Assembly: GCF_030269925.1 (NCBI RefSeq)
Contig: NC_085119.1
Location: 7,725,001-7,789,000 of the forward strand
Direction of reading: 5' to 3'
Source of the DNA: Bombyx mori
Lineage: Eukaryota; Arthropoda; Insecta; Lepidoptera; Bombycidae
Length of the DNA stretch: 64,000 bases
Shown here: positions 1 to 12,122 of the stretch, in pieces
Layout: each line of letters begins with the position of its first letter
Position numbering within the stretch: position 1 is the stretch's first letter
Notes under the pieces: model-generated
The model's input: the letters and a program-made list of their open reading frames with translations, nothing else
Told to the model about the DNA's origin: nothing
Database searches by the model: none
Translations under genes and position numbers: made by a program

Positions 1-261
1 AGATTTTTACATATGCCGGTGTCCAAATCAAGTTGTCACTTAACTCTTATTCTAGGGAAATATACAGGTATCACATTTTCAGGAACAAGTTACGAATTAC
101 TACGAACATTCAAATTTATAAGATAGCGTAAGTGGTGATCGAAGTGTGTATTGTAAGTTTATACAGGTAATACCTCCATACTGCATATATTTGTCGCAAA
201 ATCGTCATAATATTTTACGATTTAATGATCCGATTTGATAGTCTTTATACAATACAAGCGA

Positions 262-382
262 GACCGCGGTAGGCAGCGGCTTGGCTCTGCCCCTGGCATA
301 GCTGAAGTCCATGGGCGACGGTAACCACTCACCATCAGGTGGGCTGTATGCGCGTCTGCCTACAAGGGTAATAAAAAAAAAA
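262..382 (+). mobile_element. 5'-truncated LINE 3' tail (family B)
   Basis: A short element of about 120 bp ending in an A-rich run (AATAAAAAAAA). It carries the segment 'ggcttggctctgcccctggc' and a final 'accatcaggtgggc' block, both repeated at 14376-14492, 16044-16137, 21000-21112 (-), 40527-40635 (-) and at the end of the LINE fragment 53903-54424 (-). The last copy shows that this piece is the 3' end of a LINE whose ORF2 C-terminus lies just upstream. It is a dead 5'-truncated copy. Confidence 0.75.
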
Positions 383-2239
383 CTTCGATCTTATGTTTCA
401 TGATGGGTCATGTGAATTTACGTTGTTATATCTATGGGAACTAGTAGGGACTTAACGCTTGGTAAACAGTGAGCTAGTTCGCCAGTTAGATGGTAGCTAT
501 GCAATAAATAAATAAAACGCATATTTATTTCCCAACGGTAGATAACAAAGTAACGTTTTAAGTTAAGATTACCGGAGAAATTTTACATTTAGTGCATTTC
601 CATGTCCGACGGACCGATGGAATTCATCATACAAATTGGAATTGTTCACACATCTGGCACGGAACGTTGTGGTTTAATTAATTTATAGTTCTAGATAGTA
701 CACTTCTATCTATGCGTAATAATTGTGTTTTCGTAATTATTTAACATACATTGATTGCCACAGGTCAACGTTTGTACTTATTATGTTAGTATTATTAAGT
801 TATGTGCTAGATGGTCAGAAATTAGGCGAATTTACTAAATTGAAAACCTAAATATTCTTTTGGGATATAAACTGGGAGTCATCGCACGCAACACGCATAC
901 TAATGCATATATTATTCGTACATTGTTTTGTTGTCGTGTTGCCAGTGCTGAAAGCTAATACAATAATATATTGTTATTCATGAAGGGCAAATGATACCAT
1001 TTGTAAAATTTAATATAATAATAATATAGGTTCGTTAATTAACAGAGCTTCGTAAAAGCTTACGCAGGAAAATACTACATGAGATTTTGTACATTCGAAT
1101 TTTTGTTTAGTGAAACCTAAAGTCGAAAGCTGTGTTAAATGTGCCACAGTTTTTTAAATGACTACCCTTTGAAACAAGTTAACCGTACTTTTACGGCCCT
1201 CGGTGCTACCATTATACGCCATTAGCAGCTTAAAAATGACACCCAAATAATCAAGTTCTTCATAAATATATTTAGGGAACATTTTTGTCACCTCAATTCA
1301 AGATTCTTAATTTAGGCTGTATAAAAAGATTTGTAGCAATGAACCCCAAGAGTCTACCTGAGCTTGTGTTTTACTAATTTCAGTAAATCTAAAAATTATA
1401 GCTCTTTGTTGCTTGGAATAATCCAAGTTGGTTGCCTGCTGATATTGACAAAATGAAACAAAAAAAAAATTTTAGTTTAATTCGGTTATTTAAAAAATGA
1501 AAGGAGTTTAAACCTGACTTATATAGTTGTTAATAAAATTGTATGATATTGATGATACAAATATTTTTTTATGTCGCGATACAGGGGAGTCCGTCTTCGA
1601 TTACGGTGGATTGTAGTTTTGTATGGTTCAAGTACCCATATTAATTTGTTTATATGATGTATTAATTTGATAAAATATCTCACAAAATTATTATTAGAAT
1701 AATATATAAAACAACATTCCAAACCAATTAAGCGAACAGTGTCACAGATATTGTTCTTGTCAATAAGCTCATTGAGGTATGATTGATTTATTTGTAAGTA
1801 CAAATATTTTTGAAGAGCGTAAGTCGAGATTCAATTATTATAATTTCATGAATTTCCAATGTCAAACAATGTCGAAAGTAAATGATCTATGTATTGTACA
1901 TACCTAAGTGTGTTTTAGCGCCAACAAAAAGATTAAAGTAGATGTTTCTGTCCCGTTTTACGATAGCAATTCGACTTTACGATTCCAACGAAATTAGGTA
2001 GGTTAGAACTTTCTTGTTAGCTGTTTATAAACTGACTACAAACATTTAAGCTCAACACAATTAATTTGTTTCAAGCAAGAACAGCATTAAATAGCTCTAG
2101 AGTTTCTTGCTAATCATTCTGAGGGCTGAAATTTCATTCCGAATTGGTGATAACGTCATAGCGAATTAAAATTTCTTGCGAGGATCTACCTTAATAAAAA
2201 CTTTTAGTTTTGATTATGACCTAGGAAATGTTCGCTCTA
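383..2239. other. AT-rich intergenic DNA
   Basis: No convincing exon, RNA gene or recognised repeat is visible. The only open frame of note (94 codons, - strand, 1519-1803) is low-complexity and unlike a protein domain. Confidence 0.6.
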
Positions 2240-2535
2240 GCGGGCCGCAGTGTAATTGTAGCCGTAGGCACATAAAAGGGACCGGATGACGATCTGATAC
2301 GACAGGCTGGTTCTGGTCCAAAGGGGTATTCTGGAACATCAACCGTATCGATGGGCCACCCATCGATTCACCATAACGATGACTCTACCTTGGGCGGAAA
2401 TCGGACGCTTGGGGGAGAATGCAAGGAAGTCGTTTAGTAGGTTGGATCGAACATCTTCACAGTCTCACATGCCCCGAGAGCTCCCTCGGCGCGGGACCTT
2501 GTAGGAGGTTCGGCCCCCAGCCCAATAAAGAAAAG
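2240..2535 (+). repeat. GC-rich relic, possibly an R1-type LINE 3' end
   Basis: A GC-rich island in AT-rich surroundings. A stretch around 2305-2345 (CTGGTTCTGG, then GGGGTATTC) resembles the 3' UTR of the R1-clade element copied at 20058-20516, and the segment ends in an A-rich AATAAAGAAAAGAAAA tract. Homology is weak and the boundaries are uncertain. Confidence 0.35.
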
Positions 2536-2727
2536 AAAATGCTCGACCAAGTAGCTTATATTTTTGTAGGATTCATACTGTCTTAGTACTCCCCTATGCT
2601 CTTATTGAAAGCTGGGTCTCACAGAGTATGAAGATTTATTTTGTAAAGGTAATTCCATTGCTTGAATGCCTTATTTTTTATTATTGAATGGGTCGCGTTA
2701 CATACATAAACTCAGGGAATTATATAA

Positions 2728-3171
2728 ACTAGTGGCCCCTTGTTAGTCGAATTTCGACTATAAAATTAATTGAAATTATAAGCTTGAACATTATTATAAT
2801 TCCATTGTCAAATACTATTATTATATTTCTATAATCACAGATTTCGCCAAGACTACACTATACACAAATATTAATAAAGTCAAAACAATATTCAATCTAT
2901 TTTCAATTTGATCACAGACTATAAGCAATATGAAAAGTTTGACAATAAACAAATAGTATGCATGCGTTTGTGTGTGTCAAATACATGGTAGTGTGTGTAA
3001 TGTTCTTTTATTGATTTAATGTATTTTAGAAAGCATAATTTCAAAAAATATTAACATCCTGTACTCCTTCTCTACATTCTCTATAAGTGTGAGAAATTTC
3101 ATACTCTTCCGTCCGCGCAATTTCCGTAAAAAGGGATACAAAGTTTTTGCTTCACGTATTAATATATAGAT
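2728..3171 (+). repeat. Interspersed repeat ending TATTAATATATAGAT, copy 1
   Basis: This segment is a diverged direct copy of 5781-6204. Both begin CTAG followed by a short palindrome (TCGAATTTCGA here, TCGAAATTCGA in the other copy). Both contain GTATGCATGCGT and ATACATGGTA, and both end in 'gcttcacgtattaatatata'. There are no terminal inverted repeats or poly-A. A CTAG start and an AT-rich end are common in non-autonomous Helitron-like elements of Lepidoptera, but the class is unproven. Confidence 0.6.
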
Positions 3172-3601
3172 ATCGACCGAACCTCACTTTAATTCGTAAT
3201 GAAATCATTTAGTTCAATATGAATGTGAGCAAAATAACCATTTAAATGTATGCCAACAAGCGTCGTGTCGTTTTCTGCAACCGAAACTGACCTACATTTA
3301 CGTTACGATCGGTTTGTAAATAAAACGAAGATAAACTTTTTACCATTCAATTCGAAGCGCTCATTTCAGTCTGTATGTATGTACAGGGTGTATTCACCGA
3401 TTGAAATTTGTGAAAATAAAACACACTTAAGCATCGTCTAATATTCTTCTCCGAATGGAATCCATTTAGAGAGCTCGACATTTACGATCAGTTTTATGTG
3501 TTTGCTTTTCAAATGATTCTGAAAATAGTCGCATAATAGCATTGCTGTTTACGATATTTACAGTTTATTTCTGCCATGGTTTGCATTTCATAGTCGTATG
3601 T
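3172..3601. other. AT-rich spacer
   Basis: Only a short open frame (63 codons at 3250-3441) without domain character. Nothing else is supported. Confidence 0.5.
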
Positions 3602-3912
3602 GTTGGAACGAAGTTCCTTATCGCGCGTTGTGAAAGGGGGCTAGACGGAAAAATTCTTACGAAGAGTTGTCACGACACTTTTTAGATTCGTCATATCGCG
3701 TGACATTGCTCGTATCCGATTGGTCCGCGTAATGAGTACAGTTTCTCGAGATAGCGTTTCAACAATAGTAATTTACTTCATAGTATTGTTTTTTTCTTCT
3801 TCATAATGCCGTAATTTATTATTATAACTTAAAAAAAAATTACAATTCCTTCACTAATTAATCGAAAGGAACTTCGTCCCATCCGGGTGTCCCTTGACAC
3901 CTCTGAAGTTTT
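3602..3912 (-). mobile_element. MITE-like element, copy 1 (inverted to copy 2)
   Basis: One end reads TTGGAACGAAGTTCCTTATC and the other ends in the inverted form AAGGAACTTCGTCCCA, giving terminal inverted repeats of about 16 bp. A further shared 30 bp (ATCCGGGTGTCCCTTGACAC...) lies outside one repeat. The same sequence occurs in opposite orientation at 24391-24726, where an internal stretch of about 26 bp missing here is present. It has no coding capacity, so it is a non-autonomous DNA transposon of unassigned superfamily. Confidence 0.65.
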
Positions 3913-5095
3913 GTTAGCTATTCGAATCTGGGCACACGAAAAATGCGGCCCGTTGCCTGCATTTACGGGTTCTATAGTAATGATAGTAACATGTCAATTC
4001 GATAGTGTTGAATAATTTAATGGATGCGTGGTGCGTTTGGGCAGTTATATTCGAGGTAGAAGTGATCCTTAGAGGATTCAATGCTAAACTGTAAGACTGG
4101 TTGAGTTCCAAGTCTGTCGTCTGCCGCGTCAGTCTGTCTATGATTTCGTCTCCCTGAACAGAGCGCGACCATAGGCGCATAAAAATTTCCTGTTTTTTTT
4201 TTGTGGAATTGATTCTATCAGGTATCGAACATACCGTGTTATTTTATACAATAAAAACATTGCGAAGCAGAGTGGATTTTTTCCTTGGAATTTTACATCT
4301 TCCTATGATCATTTTATTTGAGAATCGCAAAATTATTGTAAGTATAGAAAATTTTGGAAGGAAAAGTCAAATTATTAACTCAATGTTAGGAGTCCTTAAC
4401 AAAGCAAAGCGGTAGAGAAAGCCGTATCAAATTGTTACGCTTTTTAGAGCACAAGTCGCCCATCCTAAGGCTTTTTAATTACGTTACGTACGGATATCAC
4501 AAAGGGAATGCGGTTCCGTAATATTGCCGCGAATCCGACATTGGGATTTAAGTATCAATTGTAATGCTATCACGGATGTCCTGTTCTTAAAACCGGTACG
4601 TATGCAGCAGAAAATATAGTCAAATTAAAATCTATAATCCTACAGTACAGTATGGTATCTACAATACTGTTTGTAATACAGGTGAGCTGAGAATTTGCTA
4701 CCGACCACCAGCTTTTGGAGTTTCGAATGCAAGAAAGTAGGCTCGTTTATTGGCATGTTGCAAATAATTAAAGCAGACAATATCAGAGTGTGAATATCAC
4801 GTTACGTTATTTGGGGTACGAATTAACGAGAAAAGTGAACGCTGGCTTATACGAGTATTACTAAGATAAAAGTAAGATAAAAAGAAAAAAAGGAAGGTCG
4901 TCATGTTGTTTGAGAAGCTAATCGCGTGGATGTTTCTGAAAGATGCGTGTTATTTTGTAAGCTTCTTTTAGTTTGTACTAAGAAAACACAAGGTATAAAG
5001 AATTAAGCAAAAATGCATAACAAAGTTTAAATTGAAAACCTTTTTGTCCTTGTAATGTGTCTGTCACGAGCAACAAATTTTTTGTTTATAATCTT
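3913..5095. other. AT-rich intergenic DNA
   Basis: Contains a 70-codon open frame (4203-4415, +) with no recognisable motif, likely chance. No exon with matched splice sites was seen. Confidence 0.5.
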
Positions 5096-5399
5096 ATACC
5101 TTTAAACGAGCAATTCTTGTATAATATATTTATATATAATCTGAATCTCGGAAACGGCTCCAACGATTTTCATTAAATTTAGTATACAGGGGATTTCGGG
5201 GGCGATAAATCGATCTAGCTACGATTTATTTTCAGAAAATGTTGTTTTATTCGTGTTTTCAATAATCAACTCTTCCCGACATCTATTGGCGAATAATAAT
5301 ACTATTTTTCTTAATTGAGGGCAACTAACCGCTTTAAAGACACAACAAGATGGCGTTATCAAAAAAAAAATCGAGCAAAGCTCGGTCATCATCTAGTTA
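5096..5399 (+). mobile_element. Helitron-like non-autonomous element, copy 1
   Basis: Near the 3' end lies a perfect hairpin (CGAGC-AAA-GCTCG, about 5372-5384), closely followed by CATCTAGTT. A 3' hairpin followed by CTAG/CTRR with insertion at A|T is the Helitron signature. An inverted copy lies at 38830-39118 with the same hairpin (CCGAG...CTCGG) at its corresponding end. There is no open frame. The family assignment is an inference from these ends. Confidence 0.55.
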
Positions 5400-5780
5400 T
5401 TTTAATAAATAATTTATTTTTATATATTAAAATGATTACGATTTCTCTTAGGAAATTGAAATTGATATGTGAAAAAAATATAACATGTAGAGGAGGTTAA
5501 GAATATCTGAATCTGCATTTCAGCGTTCGTTTTTTCCATCTCCTCATCAATAAGGCTTTCAAAAGGCCTCATCATTTTTTTTGTCTGTATTGCCTTTTTA
5601 ACTTTAAACATACTATGAACTATGAATACATTGATGAATTTACTTTTCAAAATTGTTCTACAAATGTAGCGTTTGCTGTGTAAAATTTTCATTTCTGATC
5701 ACGTAGCAATCGTTTGCTATGTTTATGAGTCTAACATGAACTCTAGTTGCGTGAAATTGCGTGAGATGTTTTAATAAGAA
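5400..5780. other. AT-rich spacer
   Basis: Only low-complexity open frames. Nothing supported. Confidence 0.5.
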
Positions 5781-6204
5781 CTAGAGGTCCCGCAGTAGTC
5801 GAAATTCGACTATAATAATTAATTGGAATTGTAAGTTTGTACACTATTATGATTGTATTTTGAACTTCTATAATCACAAATTTCACCAAGGCGACACTAT
5901 AAAAAAATATTAATAATGTCAAGCAATATTTAATCTATTCTCAATTTGACCACAGACGTCATGAACAAAGGTTTGACAATAAATAGTATGCATGCGTGTG
6001 TGCGTCAAATACATGGTATGTAGTGTGTGTGATGTTTTCTTTATTGATTTAATGCATCTTTTATGCATTATTTAAAAAAACTATTAACATTGTGCACTTC
6101 TTCTCTATATTCTCTATAAGTGTGCAAAATTTCATACTCCTCCGTCAGCGCAATTTTCGCAAAAAGGGATACAAAGTTTTTGCTTCACGTATTAATATAT
6201 AGAT
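5781..6204 (+). repeat. Interspersed repeat ending TATTAATATATAGAT, copy 2
   Basis: Second, diverged copy of the element at 2728-3171, in the same orientation and about 3 kb away. It keeps the CTAG start, the central GTATGCATGCGTG and the shared terminal block. Confidence 0.6.
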
Positions 6205-6482
6205 TAACTTAATTTTGTTGTCCTTTCGACTGAATAAATTTCATTCATACAATAAGATCATTTCTTTTGGCTACGATCGATATACCCTACTACTAAATTA
6301 AAGAGTTAACAGTAAAGCATACATTGAAAAACATTTGATAATGACAAATATGTTACAGTACATAAAGAAGACACAAGGCTGACACTTAAGTCGATTGCTT
6401 CTGATAAAGTTAGAAACAGTGGGCCTTATGAACTGGCCCCATAACATTTGTAATAAACCTTGCATAACTTGATTAACTTAAA

Positions 6483-6740
6483 GGCAGCCGGTCATTGTTC
6501 TCGTCCAACCCGTCGCTTGCAACGAAGGGCTCGGCGAGTAAATTAACCCACAGACACAGCCCACTGAGTCTCTCGCCGAATCTTCTCAGTGGGTCGCGTT
6601 TCCGATCTGGTGGTAGATTCTGCGAAGCACGGCTTTTGCTAGGGTTTGTGTAACAACAACTTCAGGTTTGAGCCTCGCGAGCTCACCTACTAGTTCGGTG
6701 AAGCTAGAATAATCCCTCGAGGTCAGTAGAATAGGCAGAA
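6483..6740 (+). mobile_element. Bm1-like SINE, degenerate
   Basis: Carries the Bm1 core: a CCCACTGAG...CTTCTCAGTGGGTCGCG palindrome, then GTGGTAGATTCTGCGAAGCA and GAGCTCACCTACTAG. Better copies lie at 34505-34702 and 20892-21250. It ends near AGAATAAAATAATT. Point changes mark it as old. Confidence 0.65.
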
Positions 6741-7232
6741 TAAAATAATTAAATGCAGAGTGAAGTAATATTATACATTAGCGTAGTCCGGTGTATATCC
6801 ATCACTCTCTAACGCCAGTATAGTAACGGAATGAGCAATACATCTAGCTTCCAGCAGTTTGCTGGGCCTAGTGTAGTAAAAAGTATCTTACGGTTTGTGT
6901 CGTAGTCTGAACGACTGTGATTAACGAGGAGTGTTTTTCATTTGTGCTTTTTTCGAAGTAATTGTTTGATCAAGATTCTTCATTAAACGTGTTTTACTCG
7001 AGAGTCAATTTTGTAAATTAACTTTTTATTTGTGCTGTAGTCAAATTAAATTCATCAAAACCAAATTAGGCTAAGTCAATGGCTCCGTTGTTACCGATTG
7101 TTTTTTATACAGGAATAAGCCTATGAACATTATAATGTGAATATCGCGGTGCATGCTACGTCATGACGTCGTGATTTAAATTGCAAAATCTTAGTGGAAT
7201 ATATTATTGCAAAATCATAGTGGAATCATCTA
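6741..7232. other. AT-rich spacer
   Basis: No supported feature. Confidence 0.5.
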
Positions 7233-7765
7233 AGTGGAACACCTGATTAATATGCTACGGCCAGATAGCTTCGCGTGCGGGCCCTCTCAGACGATACCGT
7301 CTCTCGGGGCAGGGTGGCGCTGGCGGTGTCTCTTGACATCGCCAACGCATTTAAAATTCTGCCTGAGCAGTGCCCTCCAATGCCCCTCCAGTGCCCCTCT
7401 ACCTCCGCCGGTTGGTTGGCTCCTATTTAGAATTCAGGTCGGTCGAATGTACCGGGTTCGGTGTGGGGCGGCGCGCTTTGCACGCTCGCCCGTAATAGGA
7501 AGCCGGGTGATGGTAGTCCACGTTCCCAAGACCGATTCGGGGAAAGTGCAATGCAGCGACATCAAGGCGAGCTCTCGGCCCGCCGATCGAGGGAACCGGT
7601 GGTAGTGTTGCCGGTGGCCGCCGGTCTGGCGTCTGTGGGGCGGCGAGATGGATGTAATATTATTATGCTCTGCGTCAACCCTGTCCCGCTGTCTCAATAG
7701 CCCCGACTCCGACCCGGTCCTGGGTAGGGTGCCGGCTGTGAACAGCAAAAGTTTTTAGTGAGGTC
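7233..7765 (+). pseudogene. Decayed R1-clade reverse transcriptase fragment with 3' UTR
   Basis: Around 7305-7365 the + strand encodes VALAVSLDIANAF, identical to reverse-transcriptase motif A of the R1-clade element at 44956-51505. About 40 bp further on, in another frame, it encodes LYLRRLVGSYL, again matching that element just after its motif A. The sequence between is rearranged, the YADD motif is missing, and the remainder is frameshifted GC-rich sequence ending in GGGTGCCGGCTGTGAACAGC and a short T-rich stretch. I read it as an internally deleted, long-dead copy from a related R1 family. The apparent 123-codon frame here is an artefact of this debris. Confidence 0.7.
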
Positions 7766-8531
7766 CAACTCCCACAAATCTCACGATCTGGCGATTTTCT
7801 TCTGTAGAAAAAAAAACGGCCAGATAGCAAATCTCACAAAACGACCAGGACCCTAGATGTAATTAAAAACGGAGTTACATAGAGTGTAATTAAAAACTAG
7901 TAGCTTACAGATTAGGATAAAATCTGTATATACGTCGGTGGCCTATTAGGTATAAAACTATTGCCTCAAGGTGAGCCGAATCTCCATTTTTCCATGTGTA
8001 GCTTAGATAGCTTGTTCAAGGCAAAGTGCGCCGTCACATCTGTGAACCGTAACCAATAATAATGTTAGGTATATATAAAATTATTCTGTAAAGAGCTATG
8101 GGTTGACACGCTTCGCTTACAATTGCGTCCTTTTATTTTATATATGATAGATTTAGTTTTCGTATTACCATTTTTTTTGGACCCTGGCGTATTGCGTATC
8201 GGCTTCTCGTTCGGTTGTTCTAGTATACCTTTCCTTTTATTTTTGTGTTGGTTACATCCCGAGAGTTGTATTAGATAAAGGATTTAGTTTTCTCGTGGGT
8301 GTCGTCGTTAAGTCGATTTAGGATCCTATTCTTTTTGTAATACGATATGCTACGTATTATAGTCAGTAGCATGCAGTCAATATTAATAATACACCCACAT
8401 CTACACACACATCTTTCTATCCTATTTAAACGAAATCTTACGGTTGCAACTTGCATTTATTCAACAATAAAGTAGTTTTAGCTGCTTATAAATCACGAAA
8501 ATTTAAAATGACACTTATTATTTCATTCCAG
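7766..8531. other. AT-rich spacer before unrecognised exon
   Basis: No supported feature apart from the polypyrimidine-AG at 8521-8531 that precedes the exon starting at 8532. Confidence 0.45.
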
Positions 8532-8682
8532 ATTCATCCGGTCAAGAGTATTCATGGGTATATAATACAACGGGTCATGTTCGTAATTTCAAATTTCTGC
8601 CCATTGATCAGCCGCAGCCATTCCTAAATCCCGCGAAAAAGTGCCAAGATGCAATCGAAAGCGAAGAGATAAAAGCCACAGA
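8532..8682 (+). CDS. Internal exon of an unrecognised gene (exon A)
   Basis: A TTTCATTCCAG acceptor is followed by an open frame of 49 full codons and a GTAAGG donor. The reading frame starts after two bases and ends two bases into a codon. The encoded segment reads like ordinary soluble or extracellular protein (SSGQEYSWVYNTTG..., with an N-x-T site and two lysines before a Cys) and has no repeat character. Its leftover GA joins the first base of the exon at 9161 to make Asp, so phases agree across a 478-bp intron. I do not recognise the family. It cannot join the first rdgC coding exon in frame (that would create CTA TGA), so it is probably a separate gene whose other exons I could not place. 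Confidence 0.45.
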
Positions 8683-9160
8683 GTAAGGGCCAAGAGTCCC
8701 ACGATGTTTTCTTTGGCTGAGGGTTGTGGGTGCGTTAGTTTTCGTGGCGGTCGACGTACTCGCTCCCAAGGAGATGATTCTTCATCATGTCGGAGCTCAG
8801 AAATAGAACAAGAGGTTCCCCAAAGATCGGGTAAAAGACTACTCAATGGCGAATATACCATGAAAGCTTTGGTACCCTTCTTGAAATTTTGGAGAAGAGA
8901 CGATGTTAGTATGACTAAAGCTGAAAGAAGTAAGTTTATTTTAATTTTTATTATCTAAAATGGGTATACGATTTCATAGCCTATACAGTTTTAAGCGTTA
9001 GCCGGAAAATTGTCATAATCTAAATACTGCTGGTAAACACAGAATAGAAGTCTCAATTGAATTGGTACGATTTTTGTATTATTATTCAAACCGAACTTTC
9101 TTAGCGTATAGAGTTTCTATGAGAGCAAACTTCATATAAGAAACTATACAGCTACGTCAG

Positions 9161-9368
9161 CGTGGGTGTTAATGTCAAGGGTATTAAGGCATATATAGTA
9201 CCGACAGAGTACCCCGTAAGTCAAAGTCCGATACAGGAAGAGGATGCCGTCCGGCCTGCTCCACTTTTAGACGCCAAATTCTCATCCAACGATATAACAA
9301 ATAACGTAGATGTCACACTGTTATCAGACTTATGCGGTGGCGGGATGATTGGGGGCAAAATGTGGCGA
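9161..9368 (+). CDS. Internal exon of an unrecognised gene (exon B)
   Basis: Bounded by a CAG acceptor (9158-9160) and a GTAAGC donor (9369), it holds one base plus 69 codons. The segment contains GIKAYIVPTEYPVSQSP, an acidic EEDAV stretch, and LLSDLCGGGMIGGKMWR at the end. Phase and strand match exon A. The open frame continues past the donor to 9443, but the sequence after it loses protein character. The pairing of two good splice signals with compatible phase is the main evidence. The function is unknown. Confidence 0.45.
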
Positions 9369-10180
9369 GTAAGCAGAACGCGCGATTTTTACTGCTGTGC
9401 GATTCTATGTTTTGCGACTTCACTTTCAAAGTATTCTATCTAAAGTCTGCGCTATGTTGACTGGATACATGAAAGAAAAAAAAATCCAAATTACGAGAGA
9501 TTTTGTTACGTTCTTAACTCAACGAGTTTTGGGTTGAGGCGCTCTCGAACCAGTACGTCTTTCAATTTACTTTGCGAATCCTTAGGATTGTCACAAATAA
9601 TTACTTTCTACAAGGGCCTAAGATAATTTAATTATCTACGGGTGTGGTGTTAGGGAAAACCAATTTGTGATTACCAATTTTAGTTGAAATCTATTTTACA
9701 CAAACAGATTTGAAAGCCTCTAAGTTCAAGCTACAGAGCTACAAACCGTCAAATAGTATTTCGTTTGGTTTTCCTGTACACTTTGGCAGAATTGTATTCG
9801 AAGCCTATTGGCAGTGAAAATTGCGTGTTCCAAATTTCTCGAACTGGTTAAGCTCTTTAAAAAGAAATTGATTTAAATAGAAATTAATTTGTGACTAACA
9901 AAGGACAAAAAAGCTTATTAGACGGTGTGCAATCCTATCGTTATTTTTGGTTACATCATTCATTAAGATCTACAAAATTTCAAACTGGAAATCTTAATTT
10001 GATTCTTGGCTTCTTATGTAAGCTTGCATAAGATTCAGAGTTCGTATCGTACGTAATGTTCCGTAATTTACTATTTGTCTGAAATAATCTAAATGACTCA
10101 ATAATACATACTTTCATAATGTACCTTAGGAAATTTTATATTTGTTTGTTTGTATATTTGTTTATATAATTTTATATCAA
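9369..10180. other. AT-rich DNA, intron or intergenic
   Basis: No further exon of the unrecognised gene could be identified. No repeat recognised. Confidence 0.45.
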
Positions 10181-10317
10181 CTATACTTGAGACCTTAGAA
10201 TTTATATCTCAAGGTGGGTGGCGCATTTACGTTGTAGATGTCTATGTGCTCCAGTAACCACTTAACACCAGGTGGGCTGTGAGCTCGTCCACCCATGTAA
10301 GCAATAAAAAAAAAAAT
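10181..10317 (+). mobile_element. SINE family A, truncated copy
   Basis: Begins at 'tgagaccttagaa', carries 'ctcaaggtgggtggcgcatt' and 'cttaacaccaggtgggctgt', and ends in GCAATAAAAAAAAAAA. This is the last 130 bp of the SINE seen full length at 57396-57811. Confidence 0.75.
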
Positions 10318-11560
10318 ATTTAAAATTTACCTTCGAACTACATCGTTCTTTTTGAAGCGAATGAATTATTTCAAAAGGTATCTGAATTTCGATATGCCTA
10401 CGATATCGGCAAGTACTGAAAACACGTATGTCAGTTCAATAAAGTATGAAAGTTTTTCTACTTTTTAACTAAGATATTTTTCTAGTGGTCACGGATTACA
10501 ATGTTGTTTATTGTCGAAGAATCTAAGTATCATATTTTCTTTAACAATGTCTTAAGTTTATTACCGGGACCTAAGGTATAACGGGAAATGCATTTTTATA
10601 TCTAGTGGCACGCTAGTCGACTAATGTTTACGATGTATATAACCTATATGTCCCCACTTGACCTACTTTGGTTAATGTTTACTCCGAGTTCCTGGTATTA
10701 CCGGCCTGTGTATTTATTTCGTTTCTGTCATCGATGTGTGGTGCTCGGGGTCACTACCACACAACATAAGGTTAAACGCATTTTATGTTTGCTTGCTTAG
10801 ATTGTTCAATGTCATTTATCTATGACGATTTTTATCATTGTCCCTAGTAGTCTGTATTATAACTTAAATTACAAAATTTCAAATGTTTAATACGGAACTG
10901 CTGTACGATACTTTAATAAAATATTACCATTCTTACAAAAAATTGTAGCATTGTTTTATTGTGTTCAAAGTTATATTCTCACAAATAGATTTGATAAATG
11001 TTGTCACAATATATAAGCTCTTTTATAAAAGGTATCTTAATACGAGCATTATATTTTGTTGCAAATGAATAGAATTGGGTTTCATTCAGATGAATATACT
11101 CGTAATCGTAACGATTAATCTTGCACAATGAGTGACAGCGGTGTCAGTTTTCTCTAAGCATTAAAGAAACCAAAATTTGTATAATATTTTTTTTAATTAT
11201 TCGAGATAAAAATATATTCCCTCTCATAATTAATTTCCTATACACATATACGTAACTATTTACTTGTTTCTAAATCTAAAGAGGTTTAAGGAATAGTTAT
11301 AATAATGAAATTCCCAGAAGCTTAAAAGTGTAGCATGTGTTTTTGAATACTATTTGTGTTTTGCTCGACTTAAATTTTGTTTGAACGGAGATCAGTATCC
11401 AAAGCGTAGCGGAGATAGTAGTTTTTTTAAATGAATTATTTAGGTTTGCTCAACTTAGGATGAGTTGCGGATCGATATGGTTTTCATTATTAACTCACGA
11501 GCTATACGTCGAAACTTAACTATAAAACTATTTTCTATTGGATCAAGTTTAATTAACTTT
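10318..11560. other. AT-rich intergenic DNA
   Basis: No gene or recognised repeat. Confidence 0.5.
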
Positions 11561-11722
11561 GTTATTACACGATAGTTTGTTATATAGATATTATATAGCC
11601 TTCCTCAATAAATAATCTATCTAACACTGAAATATTTTTTCAAATCGGAGCGTTGGTCTTGAGATTATCGCGTTCAACCAAACAAACAAATAAACTTCAG
11701 CTTTATTATATTAGTATAGATG
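11561..11722 (+). repeat. Helitron-like or short interspersed repeat tail
   Basis: Ends in ACAAACAAATAAACTTC...TATATTAGTATAGAT, the same terminal block as the repeats at 33548-33757 and 56862-57088. Start uncertain. Confidence 0.4.
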
Positions 11723-11863
11723 AACTAAAGTTAAATCTAGGTAGTCACAAATAAGAATATATATATTATAGCACATTATAGCATAAGTGACTAGTCATAT
11801 ATTATATATTATAATAAATAAAGTAACTAATTTTCATGAAATACTTAGAATCATTAGAACTAT

Positions 11864-12122
11864 AATAAATAATAATAAATAAATATTTACTAACAGTCAC
11901 GCCACGTTAACTGGTCCCGTGATAAGTTCGTAAAGAACTTGTGTTACAGGTAAAGGAAATAAATGTAAGATTTTTATTATACACATACATATATTTAATA
12001 TACATCCATAACCCTGGAAAAGACATTTATATTTATCATACAAATATCTTCCCTTGGCGGGATTCGAACCCGCGACCCCCTTATGTAGTGACAATGTCAT
12101 TTACCACTACACCAGACGGCCG
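11864..12122 (-). mobile_element. tRNA-derived SINE (family T)
   Basis: Read on the - strand, the head (about 12122 down to 12047) contains GGTGTAGTGGTAAATGACA (A-box region) and a perfect T-arm GCGGG-TTCGAAT-CCCGC with B box GGTTCGAATCC. It is followed by a body of about 150 bp and a tail of ATTTATTATTATT repeats. The 5' and 3' acceptor strands do not pair, so this is a SINE head and not a working tRNA gene. Confidence 0.65.

Noticed and set aside
7234..7605. 123-codon + strand frame
   Set aside because: A mosaic of frames through a decayed R1 reverse transcriptase fragment and its 3' UTR, not a gene.
8641..8958. 105-codon + strand frame overlapping exon A
   Set aside because: It uses a different frame from exon A, and its end runs into a GTAAGT without a phase-compatible partner exon (joining to 9161 gives a stop). 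Exon A with exon B is the consistent reading.
12047..12122. Possible tRNA gene on the - strand
   Set aside because: The T-arm is perfect but acceptor strands do not pair and a SINE body and tail follow, so it is a SINE head.
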